A DNA stretch of 64,000 nucleotides from Candidatus Kapaibacterium sp. (GCA_015490805.1 WFXC01000001.1:1-64000), one strand, 5' to 3'; positions 18,832 to 29,270 are shown, counted from the first letter of the stretch. The notes: generated by a model not told the origin, from the sequence alone. A program made the numbers and translations.

Positions 18832-20730
18832 ATGCAAAAGAGCGCTGGATTAATGAAAAAGAGCCATTGGGTTCTCCTCTATCTCATCAGCCTTTATTCT
18901 GTTTTCTCACAGGTTTTGATAAATGCAGGCGCAGAATGGAAATACCTCGACGATGGGAGCGATCAAGGAGCTGCCTGGCGCACTCTGAACTATGACGACA
19001 GCCACTGGTCATCAGGGCACGCTCAACTCGGCTACGGAGACGGAGATGAAGCAACGATCATCTCTTATGGTAGCTCGCCGGACAACAAACATATCTGTTA
19101 TTATTTCCGCAAGATTATCAACGTAACGAACCCATCCGCTGCCAGCGGACTGAAGATTTCGTTGCTAAGAGACGATGGCGCCGTAGTCTATATCAACGGC
19201 GTTGAAGTAGTCAGATCGAATATGCCGGATGGGCCTATACATTACAACACGCGGGCAGCGTCAACAGTTGCTGGTACCGATGAGGACATTTTCTTTGAAT
19301 ATAATGTTCCTTCATCGTATTTGCAAGCCGGGCTAAATGTCATAGCTGTGGAGGTTCATCAACGGAGGCCGACCAGTTCAGATGTCAGCTTTGACCTGAA
19401 GTTGGAATTTGCTCCGCTGGAATACTTCAAAAAATTGCCCTACCTGCTCTATACTGGCAAAAATGATGAGATGCTCATTATATGGCAACTCAACAGCACC
19501 CAGAATTGCGTTCTGGAATACGGAACCGATACGACCTATTCCCTGGGAAGGATTATTACGACGGAATACGGAAATGATCACCAGCATAAAGTTACCCTAA
19601 CTGGTTTGACACCCGGACAACAGTACTATTACCGTGTGATTGTCAATGGTACTTCCGAGAAAAAAGGGAGTTTCCGAGCCGGATTACCAACAAACGCAAC
19701 GGATGTAACCTTCTTCGCTTACGGAGATTCCCGTTCATATCCCGATATCCACAATGCAGTTGCTGAAAGCATTAGGTTAGAAATCGAACAAAATCCTTCA
19801 GTCCAAACATTCATAATACACACTGGTGATCTCGTTACCGATGGCGATATGGAAAGCATGTGGCAAAGCGAACTTTTCAATCCCCAATTCACGAACATCA
19901 TCTACTTACTGGCTCACCTTCCCTATATGGCTGCAATAGGAAACCACGAAGGCACCGGAGTACTTTTCGCCAGATATTTTCCATATCCAATGTTCAGAAA
20001 CAACCGCTACTACTATTCCTTCGATTATGGTCCAGTGCACGTGACGATCATTGATCAGGAAACATCCTATGCACAGGGAAGCACCCAGTACAACTGGATT
20101 GTCAATGACCTGGCAACAACAAATAAACCCTGGAAAATTGCTGTTTTCCACAAACCAGGCTGGTCAGCCGGGGCACATTCTAACAACATTACCGTACAGA
20201 ACTCGCTTCAGCCATTATTCGAGCGGTACGGCGTTCAACTTACGCTCACCGGTCACAATCATTACTACGCTCGCGCGGTCGTCAACGGTGTTCATCACGT
20301 CACCACCGGCGGCGGCGGATCACCACTCTATACGCCCGATCCTTCCTATCCACACATTGTCAAAGTAGATAGGTCGTACCATTACTGCAAAATCGAAATT
20401 AAAGGCGATACATTACGACTGACCGCTATTCGACGCAACGGTACGGTGATAGAAAGCTTCACCATCGTAAACTCGCCACCTACTTTTGTTCGCGATGATA
20501 GTACGTTAAGCACCCAGTGGAATATCGCTTCTTCCGATGCAAGGCTTGTAATAGCGACAAAATCAGAAATACCGGGAAACATTTCGGTATACGATAGCAT
20601 GGGGAGAAAAATTCTTGAAAAACACATCTTCAAAAGTTGTTCTATCGAACTGGAACACTCAGGCATTTACTTTATCCGATACACTGTCGGCAATAAGCGG
20701 GATATTAAAAAAGTTGTTTTCCTGAAATAA
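18832..20730 (+). CDS. T9SS-exported purple-acid-phosphatase-like metallophosphatase
   Basis: This 632-residue protein has a signal peptide (about residues 1-27, ending VFSQ). An N-terminal beta-sandwich follows (EWKYLDDGSDQGAAWRTLNYDDSHWSSGHAQLGYGD, a carbohydrate-binding-like pattern), then a fibronectin-III-like PAP N domain (VTLTGLTPGQQYYYRVIVNG). The calcineurin-like phosphoesterase motifs come in order: FAYGDSRSY, IHTGDLVTDGD, AAIGNHEG, AVFHKPGWS and LTGHNHYYAR. The end (GNISVYDSMGRKILEKHIF ... GIYFIRYTVGNKRDIKKVVFLK) is a T9SS type A sorting domain. It is probably a secreted or surface phosphomonoesterase or diesterase. A CRISPR relic begins directly after its stop. Confidence 0.9.
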   Translation: MQKSAGLMKKSHWVLLYLISLYSVFSQVLINAGAEWKYLDDGSDQGAAWRTLNYDDSHWSSGHAQLGYGDGDEATIISYGSSPDNKHICYYFRKIINVTNPSAASGLKISLLRDDGAVVYINGVEVVRSNMPDGPIHYNTRAASTVAGTDEDIFFEYNVPSSYLQAGLNVIAVEVHQRRPTSSDVSFDLKLEFAPLEYFKKLPYLLYTGKNDEMLIIWQLNSTQNCVLEYGTDTTYSLGRIITTEYGNDHQHKVTLTGLTPGQQYYYRVIVNGTSEKKGSFRAGLPTNATDVTFFAYGDSRSYPDIHNAVAESIRLEIEQNPSVQTFIIHTGDLVTDGDMESMWQSELFNPQFTNIIYLLAHLPYMAAIGNHEGTGVLFARYFPYPMFRNNRYYYSFDYGPVHVTIIDQETSYAQGSTQYNWIVNDLATTNKPWKIAVFHKPGWSAGAHSNNITVQNSLQPLFERYGVQLTLTGHNHYYARAVVNGVHHVTTGGGGSPLYTPDPSYPHIVKVDRSYHYCKIEIKGDTLRLTAIRRNGTVIESFTIVNSPPTFVRDDSTLSTQWNIASSDARLVIATKSEIPGNISVYDSMGRKILEKHIFKSCSIELEHSGIYFIRYTVGNKRDIKKVVFLK

Positions 20731-20743
20731 CCGTGCCACAATC

Positions 20744-20911
20744 CATCTCAGAATTCCAAAACAAGATCGAGAAGCTGGGGATTCAATTCCGACACGGTGC
20801 GATCGAAATTCTTTAGCGCTGGGGAGAGCTGACTACGGACGGCGAGTTTCAATTCCGACACGGTGCGATCAAAACGATTTCAGAACTCCAAAATAAGATC
20901 GAGAAGAAGTT
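20744..20911 (+). CRISPR. Relic CRISPR array: two 30-bp repeats, spacers of 36 bp
   Basis: Repeat 2 (20846-20875) begins GTTTCAATTCCGACACGG and ends CGATCAAAAC, the layout of type I-B/III repeats. Repeat 1 (20780-20809) differs at three positions (2, 26 and 30). The spacer between them is 36 bp (20810-20845). Outside, the 36 bp before repeat 1 (20744-20779) and the 36 bp after repeat 2 (20876-20911) are homologous to each other in exact register: 28 of 36 identical, 27 of 30 in the core. No third repeat or cas gene is found. Both homologous spacers can be read as ISE(F/L)QNKIEK, so a coding protospacer is likely. The array is orphaned and probably inactive. Confidence 0.72.
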
Positions 20912-21488
20912 GAGTGCATAGTATTATTCGAACGAGGCTTGGTTTCTTCATCGCCCTACAAGCTGCAGCTTCTATCAACACAGTGCCCCCTGATGCTCCC
21001 CTGTAGCTAATTGTTGATGTATGCTCTCACAGCCAAATTCCTTTGCTTCACCAATCTTCTCAAACTCAGTATCATCAACAAAACCATCAGTCTTCTTTGG
21101 TTTGAGTCATCCAACTATTGCCTACATTATCTGCTCCAGACATCATATCCATAGCAAAGCAAAATAATCTTTTTTTTCAGTGTATCCCAATCCTGCATTA
21201 GCAAGACAACTGAACAATCAAAGTCAGAACAAAGATTGAACTTATAAAACTATATCTAAGTTATTGAGAACATTATGATCATTTCGACCTTTCTGTCTTC
21301 CTGCATCTCTGTGCATTTATGTCAAACAAACATTCATCTATCTCCAATCCATCCTGAATCACCACCCGGACGGAGAAAGCAAGTATTCAGAAACCAAAAG
21401 ACCAGTAAAGAGATAATAAACAATAAAAAACTTGATATCCTAACCATTTCAAAAGCAGCACAATAGCTGCAAGTGTAACTGCTCAGCC
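20912..21488. other. Gene-free stretch
   Basis: A+T-rich DNA after the CRISPR relic with no protein-like frame, no further repeat copies and no recognisable RNA gene. Confidence 0.4.
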
Positions 21489-21758
21489 TTAATAATCAAC
21501 AAAAAGATTCAAGACCATGGCTATATCTTGAGTTATCTCGATCTCTTTGAGCATATATTTCTTCAACTCTTCTTTGGTATACCTCCATAGTTTCCCACTT
21601 CCTCTAACACCCGTTGACCTGAATCTCACACGACCTGTTCGCACTTCCAATTTTTCCAATATGCTAACAGACCGCACATACTCTCTTTGTGTCTTCCTTA
21701 TTCTTTCATCCTTTATCCTGTGACAAAGCCGATCAAGAGAACTTTTGCCGGGAAACAT
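21489..21758 (-). CDS. Small hypothetical basic protein, possibly a gene remnant
   Basis: This reads as 89 residues from an ATG at 21758 (a TTG at 21767 would add three). It is rich in Lys/Arg, with a stretch VSILEKLEVRTGRVRFRSTGVRGSGKLWRYTKEELKKYMLKEI that could be the recognition helix and wing of a winged-helix domain. AGG lies about 9 bases upstream. I recognise no family. Flanked by long gene-free DNA, it could equally be the surviving end of a decayed gene. Confidence 0.35.
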   Translation of the reverse strand: MFPGKSSLDRLCHRIKDERIRKTQREYVRSVSILEKLEVRTGRVRFRSTGVRGSGKLWRYTKEELKKYMLKEIEITQDIAMVLNLFVDY

Positions 21759-21767
21759 AGATGCCAA

Positions 21768-22324
21768 CCTGAGCCGTCATCTTTATTGTCTGAGCTCTTC
21801 TATCCCAGAAACTGTTGCCTAAACCTTGGTTCAGTACCACCTTTCAGTCACCGTATAGCAATCCTATTTTTGTAAAGCTTAGGCGATTTTTCACCTACTT
21901 TTACTGTGCAAACGGTTATTCTTCCGGTTTCTCAACACTGGCTATCTCTGTAACAGCATGACTTCTGGGAATTCTCTCCTCGTGCCCCAAGGTATTCTTC
22001 TTAATACTTTCCTATCCTCACAATAACTCCCATTCTCTGGAAAGCCCCCTTAGTTTACCAAGGGGTGGAATTGTCCGATTCCACGGAACTGACTACTTTT
22101 ATACACTAATGAGTAGATTGATAACAAAACCGAAAAAGTCTTTCAATGGACTCCTTCCTACGAGAGCATTAAAAACTTATTTATCAGCCTCTCTTCTATA
22201 GATTTCCGAAAAGTGTTTTGCCCAGCATCCATCGGATATCCGAGGTCCTGGAAGACAATATCTGAACAGAGTATCTCCCAACCATGCGCACCCTTGTCAG
22301 GTAGAAACTATCATCATATGTTAA
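21768..22324. other. Gene-free stretch
   Basis: A+T-rich, with no protein-like frame and no clear repeat. It lies downstream of the restriction endonuclease gene. Confidence 0.4.
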
Positions 22325-23347
22325 CTAAAACTTATATTGAAAAACTATATGCTCCCCGTTTCTTTTGTGTCGGATAGTCCATATCCTTATTTCAGGAACT
22401 TTTTGCGATATTATCTTGGTAAGCTTTTCCCCGTAGTTTGATGTTCCGATAATTAAATTTATGCTACGCTCTGAAATTTCTGGGTAAAAACTACTGTGGG
22501 GATTCCCCTCGGGGTGCACTTCAGCCATGATTCTTAGTCGTGGTCGCACTGACGCTTTTTCTATAACTTGTGATGCTGCTATTATTGATTGGTCGGTAAT
22601 ATACGAGAGGGCTTCTTCGATCTGATTGAGAGTATCAGAGGGTATTTTGATTTCTTTCTTCTCCAAATGGGTACGCAAAATCTTCAAAAACATCTGATAG
22701 ATAAGATGGTCTTTGGGAAGGGTTTCAAAAAACGAACCATCTACAAGGGAGATCTTTACCTTTTCATCTTTACCTGCGTGCGTTCTTACGAGATAAAAAC
22801 ATCTTCTTTCGAAAGTGCGATAGCTTCTCTCTGAAGACAGATCACCATCTATAATTGATGCGATTCTTGACACAAGGTTCTTGCCATTAATTACGTCTAT
22901 TTCTTCAAGAGTTTTGTATTTTGTAGGAAGAGTAGAATTAAAGGAAGCAATACTGCTTCCTTTTGAATCTTTTAACTCCAATAGACTACCGCAGATCAAT
23001 TTACCGGCATGTTTTCTCACCTTAAATAAGAAATCAGGAAACTGCTCTGATTTCGAATACAGAAGTTTCTTACTTACCTTGATCTCGTCTTTAATCCATT
23101 TTACAAATTGTTCTTCATTTTCAAACCGATTTTTGACAATATTCCATAAATCGTAACCGTATTTCTCTTTTGCATCTCTACGATTATCAATGTAAGCGAA
23201 ACTATCCCTACCGACTTTCAGGCATATCTCTTCCAATGGCGAATGGGGAGTAATTTTCCTTGCTTTCAAAGCATTTATTATTCTAATATAAAAATCCACA
23301 GCATCAGTAAATTCATACATTTCAAAACAACTTTCTTTGCTCAACAT
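22325..23347 (-). CDS. Type II restriction endonuclease, PD-(D/E)XK type
   Basis: This 340-residue protein follows a DNA methyltransferase gene and overlaps it by 26 bases. A plausible PD-(D/E)XK centre is SEQFPDFLFKVRKHAGKLICGSLLELKDSKG, with Asp in PDF, then Glu and Lys in ELK. This is supported mainly by context and the motif; the recognition sequence cannot be predicted. Codon use and base composition are clearly more A+T-rich than the housekeeping genes, in line with transfer. An internal ATG at 23320 is an alternative start; neither start has a strong ribosome site, so coupling to the methyltransferase is likely. Confidence 0.75.
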   Translation of the reverse strand: MLSKESCFEMYEFTDAVDFYIRIINALKARKITPHSPLEEICLKVGRDSFAYIDNRRDAKEKYGYDLWNIVKNRFENEEQFVKWIKDEIKVSKKLLYSKSEQFPDFLFKVRKHAGKLICGSLLELKDSKGSSIASFNSTLPTKYKTLEEIDVINGKNLVSRIASIIDGDLSSERSYRTFERRCFYLVRTHAGKDEKVKISLVDGSFFETLPKDHLIYQMFLKILRTHLEKKEIKIPSDTLNQIEEALSYITDQSIIAASQVIEKASVRPRLRIMAEVHPEGNPHSSFYPEISERSINLIIGTSNYGEKLTKIISQKVPEIRIWTIRHKRNGEHIVFQYKF

Positions 23348-24188
23348 CGGTCGGAGTCTTTTTCACTGGCCATATCTCCTCTATTCTTCGCGTATGTCTG
23401 TAATAATTATAGTATCTCAGAATATTATCTGACGGTCTTAGATGAGTTAAACGCTTTTTAATAAGCTCAGCATATGTGGGGTCTATTTCTACACCTATCG
23501 AATTTCGCTTTAGCTGATAAGCGACCACTAATGTGGTTCCTGATCCAGCAAATGGATCCAATATAATATCCCCAGGAGAAGTAGAACTTAAGATAATTCT
23601 CAAAAGCAAAGCTACAGGAGATTGCTGTATATGAACTCTGTTTCCCTTACTATCCCTTATTGCCTCATTGCCGGCAAAATATCCGGATGTCAACTCCCTA
23701 ATATCATCCCATACATCTGTAACATAGATCCCATTGCGCCTTGCGTATTTGTACTCTGGAGGTGTAGGCAAATCTATACGTAATTTGTTAAATACTCGCG
23801 GCTTCCTACCTTTAGTAGCAAACACAATAATTTGGTACTGTTTAGAATACCTGATTTCAGAAGGAATTGCTGATGTTTTCTTTTTCCATATAATTAGGTT
23901 CTGAAATACCCATCCTGTTTCTCTGAGTGTCCTTAATACGTGTTCTGCGTTTTTTTCTCTGTGCATAAAGTACACAGCGCCACCTTTCACAGTAATTCTA
24001 TAAACTCTCGATAAGATACCTTTTAACCACTTCCAGTATTTTTCCTCAGGTTGATTATCATCAAAGAATCTATAGTCCTTCCCCTGCCTAAAAGGTGGAT
24101 CTATAAAAGTGAGATGAACATTGCCTTCTGAATAATTGTCAAGCCATTTCACGCAATCTTCATTTACTATTTTATACCACACTTTCAT
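23322..24188 (-). CDS. Site-specific DNA methyltransferase (N6-adenine/N4-cytosine, beta class)
   Basis: This 288-residue methyltransferase has motif IV FIDPPFRQGKDY near residue 29 and motif I DPFAGSGTTLVVAYQLKRNSIGVEID near residue 215. That order (IV before I) marks the beta class. The DPPF form favours N6-adenine methylation. Between them is a target-recognition stretch including IWKKKTSAIPSEIRYSKQYQIIVFATKG. It is the protective half of a restriction-modification pair with the nuclease immediately downstream on the same strand. It is A+T-rich, suggesting acquisition by transfer. Confidence 0.92.
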   Translation of the reverse strand: MKVWYKIVNEDCVKWLDNYSEGNVHLTFIDPPFRQGKDYRFFDDNQPEEKYWKWLKGILSRVYRITVKGGAVYFMHREKNAEHVLRTLRETGWVFQNLIIWKKKTSAIPSEIRYSKQYQIIVFATKGRKPRVFNKLRIDLPTPPEYKYARRNGIYVTDVWDDIRELTSGYFAGNEAIRDSKGNRVHIQQSPVALLLRIILSSTSPGDIILDPFAGSGTTLVVAYQLKRNSIGVEIDPTYAELIKKRLTHLRPSDNILRYYNYYRHTRRIEEIWPVKKTPTDVEQRKLF

Positions 24189-25260
24189 TTTTGACTCCTG
24201 TCGTTTCTAACCCACCTTGTATCTAACTTGTTCAGATTTAATCTATCCGGATATAGCATCTATTTCGTTTCTGGAATACAACACTTGCTGACCGTTTATA
24301 TCCCCTTCTCACCCTTTCCGAATTCCCTTTTGTATCTACCTTTATCCTACATTGAAAGGGCATCAAGAACTTTTCACAAAATCAAAAATTCTTTGTGCTC
24401 ATATGTGCAAAATCTCCGTCGTCTTTGAGATCCGGCATTCCAAAAGCTACTGAACAACCCCTTAAAACAACCTGTTTTCAGATAAGCGTGCAACAAAGCT
24501 ATCCCACTGGTACTTTATCGGATTTTTTCCTCTTTCAACCTTGCATATTCAAGCAAGTGCTTTTTCCCATTATTTAAGCAATCTATCAATTGCCTTTTAG
24601 CCTGCCAGAACTTCAAAACCGCCCGACCCTACGAAAACCGTCGGTAAAGCGAATATAGTAAATTGCTCACACATATCAAAAAGTTGCAGTCAAAAATTCC
24701 TTCTCCTGTGAGAGTCCGTACCCGGCGAATACATCACTGTAATATATACCGTTTCCAGTTTGCAATCTGCACACCACAACAAAATGCTGGTAAACAGACA
24801 CTCTGGTACCTTGGAAATGGGCGTTTTCGGCAAAGGCGCAACTGGTACAATAGTCTGTTCATAGCCTACTTTTGTTGCCATCGGCACAATTTCCGATGCT
24901 TCGGCTTGGTAATCCGCCCCAATGGCAACACTCAGGACGAGGACTTACGTAAATACCTTCAACTGCTCACCGGCTCCCCACGAAACCGTGAGAAAACGTA
25001 AGCGGGACGTGTCTTAATAATATACACAGATGAGATGCGACACTACACAGATCGATGAAAGGAACTAACAGCTTTCTACGACGTTGATGTGACCAGGTAA
25101 TGTTGACATTTACACGAATCAATGAAGACGAAAACAACCGAGAAGCTTCTCCTTCGTATTCTGTCCACTTCAGAGTTTGCACCTCCGACTTTTTCTTTAC
25201 TGACACACAATCTCAGTTACATAACCGGATACGATGGCGGCTGCAAGACTCCCCCTTCCC
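24189..25260. other. Gene-free stretch
   Basis: About 1.07 kb with only short, compositionally odd frames. I see no RNA gene, repeat or mobile-element end. It contains the promoter side of the methyltransferase gene. Confidence 0.4.
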
Positions 25261-27687
25261 CTACCGCCACACAATTCGCCGAAGGGAGCGGTGTCCACTC
25301 GATGGAAGCTGGAGGCTGAGAAAGTATATCCCCTCGGAGAGGGCGGGTAGCTTGAATGGTGTATTGCAGGGAAGGTTTTCGATGCGGAAAACCACTTTGC
25401 CACGGAGATCGAGAATCTGGAGGTGAACATTCTGACAGTTGCCAATTATCCATCCAATTTGCTGATCCCGAAAGAATTGGATGTCAATTGCCGGGGTATC
25501 CCGCTTCACCGCCGATGGAAGAGGAACCGCTGCTTTTTGCACTCCCGTTCCCGGAGCGCCTACGAATACCGCTGGGGTGAAAGTATGATCGACGTCGATG
25601 GCAAGGGCGAATGGATATGCCATCCCCTGATTCTGCCGTATCCACGTACGTCCACCATCCGCTGAATACCATACTCCATTGGACGCCGGGTCATACCCTC
25701 CAGCATCGAAGGCGCTGGAAGATGTGGCATAGAGAATACTGGAATTTGCAGGAACGATCGCAACTTTTCGAAGAAAGTTGTCAACAAGAATTTTTGTCCA
25801 CGTATCTCCACAGTCCGTACTTCGATAGAGCCCTTTGCCGGGACCGAACACCACAACATACACCCAGCAGGGATTGTTCGGATCCGTTTTGACATCGAAA
25901 ACCCCCTGGTAATCCCAATCCCAGAAATCGGTTCCGTTGCCGATCATCTCTGGATGGCTCACATCGACCCAATGCAGTCCTCCATCGGTCGAGCGCCATA
26001 CGCCCTTTTCACCTCCGGCATAAACGATATTCCCATCGAAGAAATCAACAGCCGTAAACCGACATCCATCACATTCAAACACCTTCTGCCAATGAGCCCC
26101 ATCGTCAGAGCTTTTGTACACATCCCGCTGCGCAGTAACATACAGAGTGCGGCGGTGCATAGGGCTCTGAACATCCATCGACAGTCCCATAATCTGGGCA
26201 TCTGGCAATCCAGCATTGGGAAGCACCCACTTGCCCCGATCTCCGGTGTGTTCGTTCTTCAGCAAATACGTTGGCGCTTCTCCTGCCTGATTTTCTGATT
26301 GTGACGCCCACACCACGTTGGGTCTATCCGGATCAGCAAGAATGGTTGCACAATTCCCTCCAAACCCTTCCCAGCTCCCGGTGTAAATGGTATCGTTACA
26401 GCTCTGCCAGCTTTCTCCGCCATCCAGACTGCGCCATATTCCCATATCGAAGTATCCCACGTACACAATGGTGGGATCAGCATCGCTAACAGCGATATCC
26501 AGCACATTGACATTATCAAGCCCGCGGCTGCGCCAGAAGCCCGGCTTCACCTCATCGGTGAAAATATTGGTAAACACATCCCCACCGTTCGAGGACCGGA
26601 ACACCCATTGAGAAGTCGCCCAGTACAGGGTATAAGGATCGGACAAATCCTTTCCGATGGTTTTGCAGATCCCGTGGAAATTTGCCCCATAGCACCAATA
26701 CACATCACCATTGAAAAACGTATCCCATTGCAGCACAGAACCGGTCTGCACAAACGTGCGCCCGCCATCAGTTGAGGTAAACGTTCCAGATCGGGAATTC
26801 CACGGATACGGCTCTCTGGGATCGATCAGCTTGATCACTTCTGGACGTTTAGGATCCAGCCAGAGAATACCGGTGTAATCAGACAGCGGATCACCCCAGT
26901 GTTGCCCTCCATCCGTACTTTTGTAAAGCTGTCCTTCCAGATCAGTCCAATACCATTGAGCATCACAATGGGCATGCATCGTAGTCACGTACACAGTACC
27001 GGGATCATTCGGCGCCAGCGCCAGATCCAGAATCTCCGGCAAGTCCGCCGTAAGATTCACCCAGTGCTTCCCTCCGTCGGTACTTTTATACACATCGGCA
27101 TTGCCACACGCAAACCGGTCGGCGCCGGTGAGCACATAGAGCCGATCCGCATCGGTCGGATCCACGACTATCTTCAGAATCCGAAGAGTATCCGGCAAAT
27201 CCACACTCACCTGCTGCCAACTCTCCCCATCATCCGTGGACTTATACACAATCCCATCCTTCGCATCATACGCCGAATGGCAACTCGCGTATCCGACCGC
27301 AGGACGATCCGCTGCAAAGGCGATATCGGTAACATAGCCCGAATCCAGTACCTTCACCACAGATTCCCCGCCATCAGTGCTCCGAAAAATCCCATTCTCC
27401 GTCCCAATGCAAACAATATCCCCACCAACCCGATGAAACCCGATCGCCGACACGTGCGTTTCCGTCAATCCACGACTGGCACCAATCACGTCCCAGGACA
27501 TTCCCCCATCCGTACTCCGATAGGCTCCACTGAGGTCACTCCCGGCAATAATAACCCCGTTCACACTCCCCCCAACGACCGTAAACACGCCTCCACCTCC
27601 CGGATTCGTCCGCTCCCACCGGTGACGCTGCGCCAACCCCTGCGCAGCCACCAGCATTCCCAACACCACCACAGCCACGCTGGTCAT
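25261..27687 (-). CDS. T9SS-exported BNR/Asp-box beta-propeller protein
   Basis: This 808-residue protein has a signal peptide (MTSVAVVVLGMLVAAQGLAQ). Many Asp-box motifs follow (YRSTDGGMSW, FRSTDGGES, YKSTDDGESW, WRSLDGGESW, WYSADGGRTW), typical of sortilin/VPS10-like and glycosidase-like propellers. The last 90 residues (QNVHLQILDLRGKVVFRIENL ... GIYFLSLQLPSSGHRSLRRIVWR) form a T9SS sorting domain. No catalytic domain is evident, and adhesion or ligand binding is a guess. AGGTGAGGGG directly precedes the ATG. Its composition is clearly more G+C-rich than the restriction genes next to it, so the accessory region is a patchwork. Confidence 0.88.
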   Translation of the reverse strand: MTSVAVVVLGMLVAAQGLAQRHRWERTNPGGGGVFTVVGGSVNGVIIAGSDLSGAYRSTDGGMSWDVIGASRGLTETHVSAIGFHRVGGDIVCIGTENGIFRSTDGGESVVKVLDSGYVTDIAFAADRPAVGYASCHSAYDAKDGIVYKSTDDGESWQQVSVDLPDTLRILKIVVDPTDADRLYVLTGADRFACGNADVYKSTDGGKHWVNLTADLPEILDLALAPNDPGTVYVTTMHAHCDAQWYWTDLEGQLYKSTDGGQHWGDPLSDYTGILWLDPKRPEVIKLIDPREPYPWNSRSGTFTSTDGGRTFVQTGSVLQWDTFFNGDVYWCYGANFHGICKTIGKDLSDPYTLYWATSQWVFRSSNGGDVFTNIFTDEVKPGFWRSRGLDNVNVLDIAVSDADPTIVYVGYFDMGIWRSLDGGESWQSCNDTIYTGSWEGFGGNCATILADPDRPNVVWASQSENQAGEAPTYLLKNEHTGDRGKWVLPNAGLPDAQIMGLSMDVQSPMHRRTLYVTAQRDVYKSSDDGAHWQKVFECDGCRFTAVDFFDGNIVYAGGEKGVWRSTDGGLHWVDVSHPEMIGNGTDFWDWDYQGVFDVKTDPNNPCWVYVVVFGPGKGLYRSTDCGDTWTKILVDNFLRKVAIVPANSSILYATSSSAFDAGGYDPASNGVWYSADGGRTWIRQNQGMAYPFALAIDVDHTFTPAVFVGAPGTGVQKAAVPLPSAVKRDTPAIDIQFFRDQQIGWIIGNCQNVHLQILDLRGKVVFRIENLPCNTPFKLPALSEGIYFLSLQLPSSGHRSLRRIVWR

Positions 27688-28400
27688 CCCCTCACCTGCA
27701 AACTTCCCCAGACTGAGATAACTTCACCCAAAAGATACGAAAAGTAAAAACACAGCTTTCCGCTGCACCGCTGCATCCTCGGCAACCTCATAGCTATGCT
27801 CTATCAGTAGGCATTTACTGCCTGCTTCCTACAAAGATAGAAATTTACCCCCAGAATAGAAAGATTCATTGAGCACTTTAAAAATCCCCACGCAATTTTA
27901 GCACAATGATGCTTGTACCATCAACAGCACCCTTTGTTGAAAAATCAGATAAGCAACCGCACAAACACCCATCCCGAGAACCATATACAAATCACAGAAG
28001 CATTGCCCTTGCATCCATAACGCTCTGCAGAATGGCTCATTTCAACGAGGGCTGAGCTCCTTCTAAAAATGGAGGCAGGACGCACTTCAGCTATGTATAG
28101 CGTATAGCAAGGAACAGTATCGCGTTATCTCATTACCAGCAATTACGCAGTCACTAATCAATCTATCCAGATTTCTTTATTTACGCAGCGTATAGCCAGC
28201 CACCGAGTAACACTGGCCAAAAAAGCTGAAAGTTTGAGAGTCTGAAACTTGTCTTATTTACAAAGCCACGAGTTTCTTCGCCGTTATTATCGTTAGTATA
28301 GCGAGCGAATGGCAGATAAACAAAGTTCGTCTTTGCCAAATTTGGGCAGAGTGGAACGTACCCGTATATCCACTGCTATGTGACGTGATAATAATTGTAT
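27688..28400. other. Gene-free stretch
   Basis: About 700 bases without a protein-like frame, RNA gene or clear repeat. It includes the leader of the Asp-box propeller gene. Confidence 0.4.
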
Positions 28401-28817
28401 TCATTCCTCATAACGATGCCTCCAATTAGGATAACCGAACCGCTCATACAATTGACATTTTTCTCTACTCTCCTTAAATCTATCGTCATGTATTCCATTA
28501 TATTTCTGATTGATTCCAAAATGAGCATATGCTGCCATTTTGATTTCAAACTCGTCAACCTTATGATATGACCATTCCATTAACATATAAATTACTTCAC
28601 CAAATATCAAATCCATACATTCCTCTGATACTGCATCTGGATGAGGCAATTCCTCCAATAGATCCAGATAAGCCTTGCTATATGCATCCTCTCTTTGATA
28701 TTTTTCTTTCAACTCTTGTTTGCCATGTTTCTTGTGCCATTCATATATCCTCCGATAACAATCTCTACGGGTGAAGTTTTTGGGAACCTTTTCAAGATCT
28801 TCCGGCGTTAAGCCCAT
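28401..28817 (-). CDS. Hypothetical acidic helical protein
   Basis: This 138-residue protein begins MGLTPEDLEKVPKNFTRRDCY at the ATG 28817, with GGGA about 9 bases upstream. An in-frame TTG further up (28856) is less likely. It is A+T-rich and mainly helical. Features include repeated aromatic and charged residues (FGEVIYMLMEWSYHKVDEFEIKMAAYAHFGINQKYNGI) and a C-terminus YERFGYPNWRHRYEE. I recognise no family, and no neighbour hints at a function. Its protein-like composition and ribosome site support that it is real. Confidence 0.55.
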   Translation of the reverse strand: MGLTPEDLEKVPKNFTRRDCYRRIYEWHKKHGKQELKEKYQREDAYSKAYLDLLEELPHPDAVSEECMDLIFGEVIYMLMEWSYHKVDEFEIKMAAYAHFGINQKYNGIHDDRFKESREKCQLYERFGYPNWRHRYEE

Positions 28818-29270
28818 TTTAGTAATCCCTTTCTTTCTATTTGCTATGTTACCCAACTCATTTATATGCTCAACTGGTCGGATAGGATGCTAATTTTGAA
28901 AGATATGCGAACCGTTTATATATACTTCTCTTTGGACGTTCATTTTTAACAGTGGAAATTTTGCCTGCCTTTACCATTTTTTAATTTCAAACATTTTGCG
29001 GTTCTCTCAAGGAGCATCATTTTTCCAAAGCCCTCCGATTAGTAGAATTGGCACCCTTCGTACCTACCAGCGCTTATAACCGTTTTACACCCCTCAAGAC
29101 AGCAAACATATCAAAGAGCAAATATACAAAAGGGAACAAAAAGTCAAGTCTACTTTCAAAGAATCTGTGGATCTTACAATCAACTCAGAAAAAGAGTTTT
29201 TCACCCTCTCCACTCTATATGGGGGAAGATAAAAATCCGGGAAGGACTTAACAAGCGATTATGGAAGGAG
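28818..29270. other. Gene-free stretch before tRNA-Asn
   Basis: A+T-rich, with no convincing gene. It lies at the 3' side of tRNA-Asn, where an integrated element would be expected, but no integrase or second copy of the tRNA 3' end is visible. Confidence 0.4.

Noticed and set aside
24663-25001. 112-codon plus-strand frame in the gap after the methyltransferase
   Set aside because: The composition is unlike protein, there is no ribosome site and no family pattern.
28818-29270. Search for an att duplicate of the tRNA-Asn 3' end
   Set aside because: I found no second copy of GGGATTCGAACCCCCGACC in the island or at its left border, so tRNA-Asn is reported only as a border.
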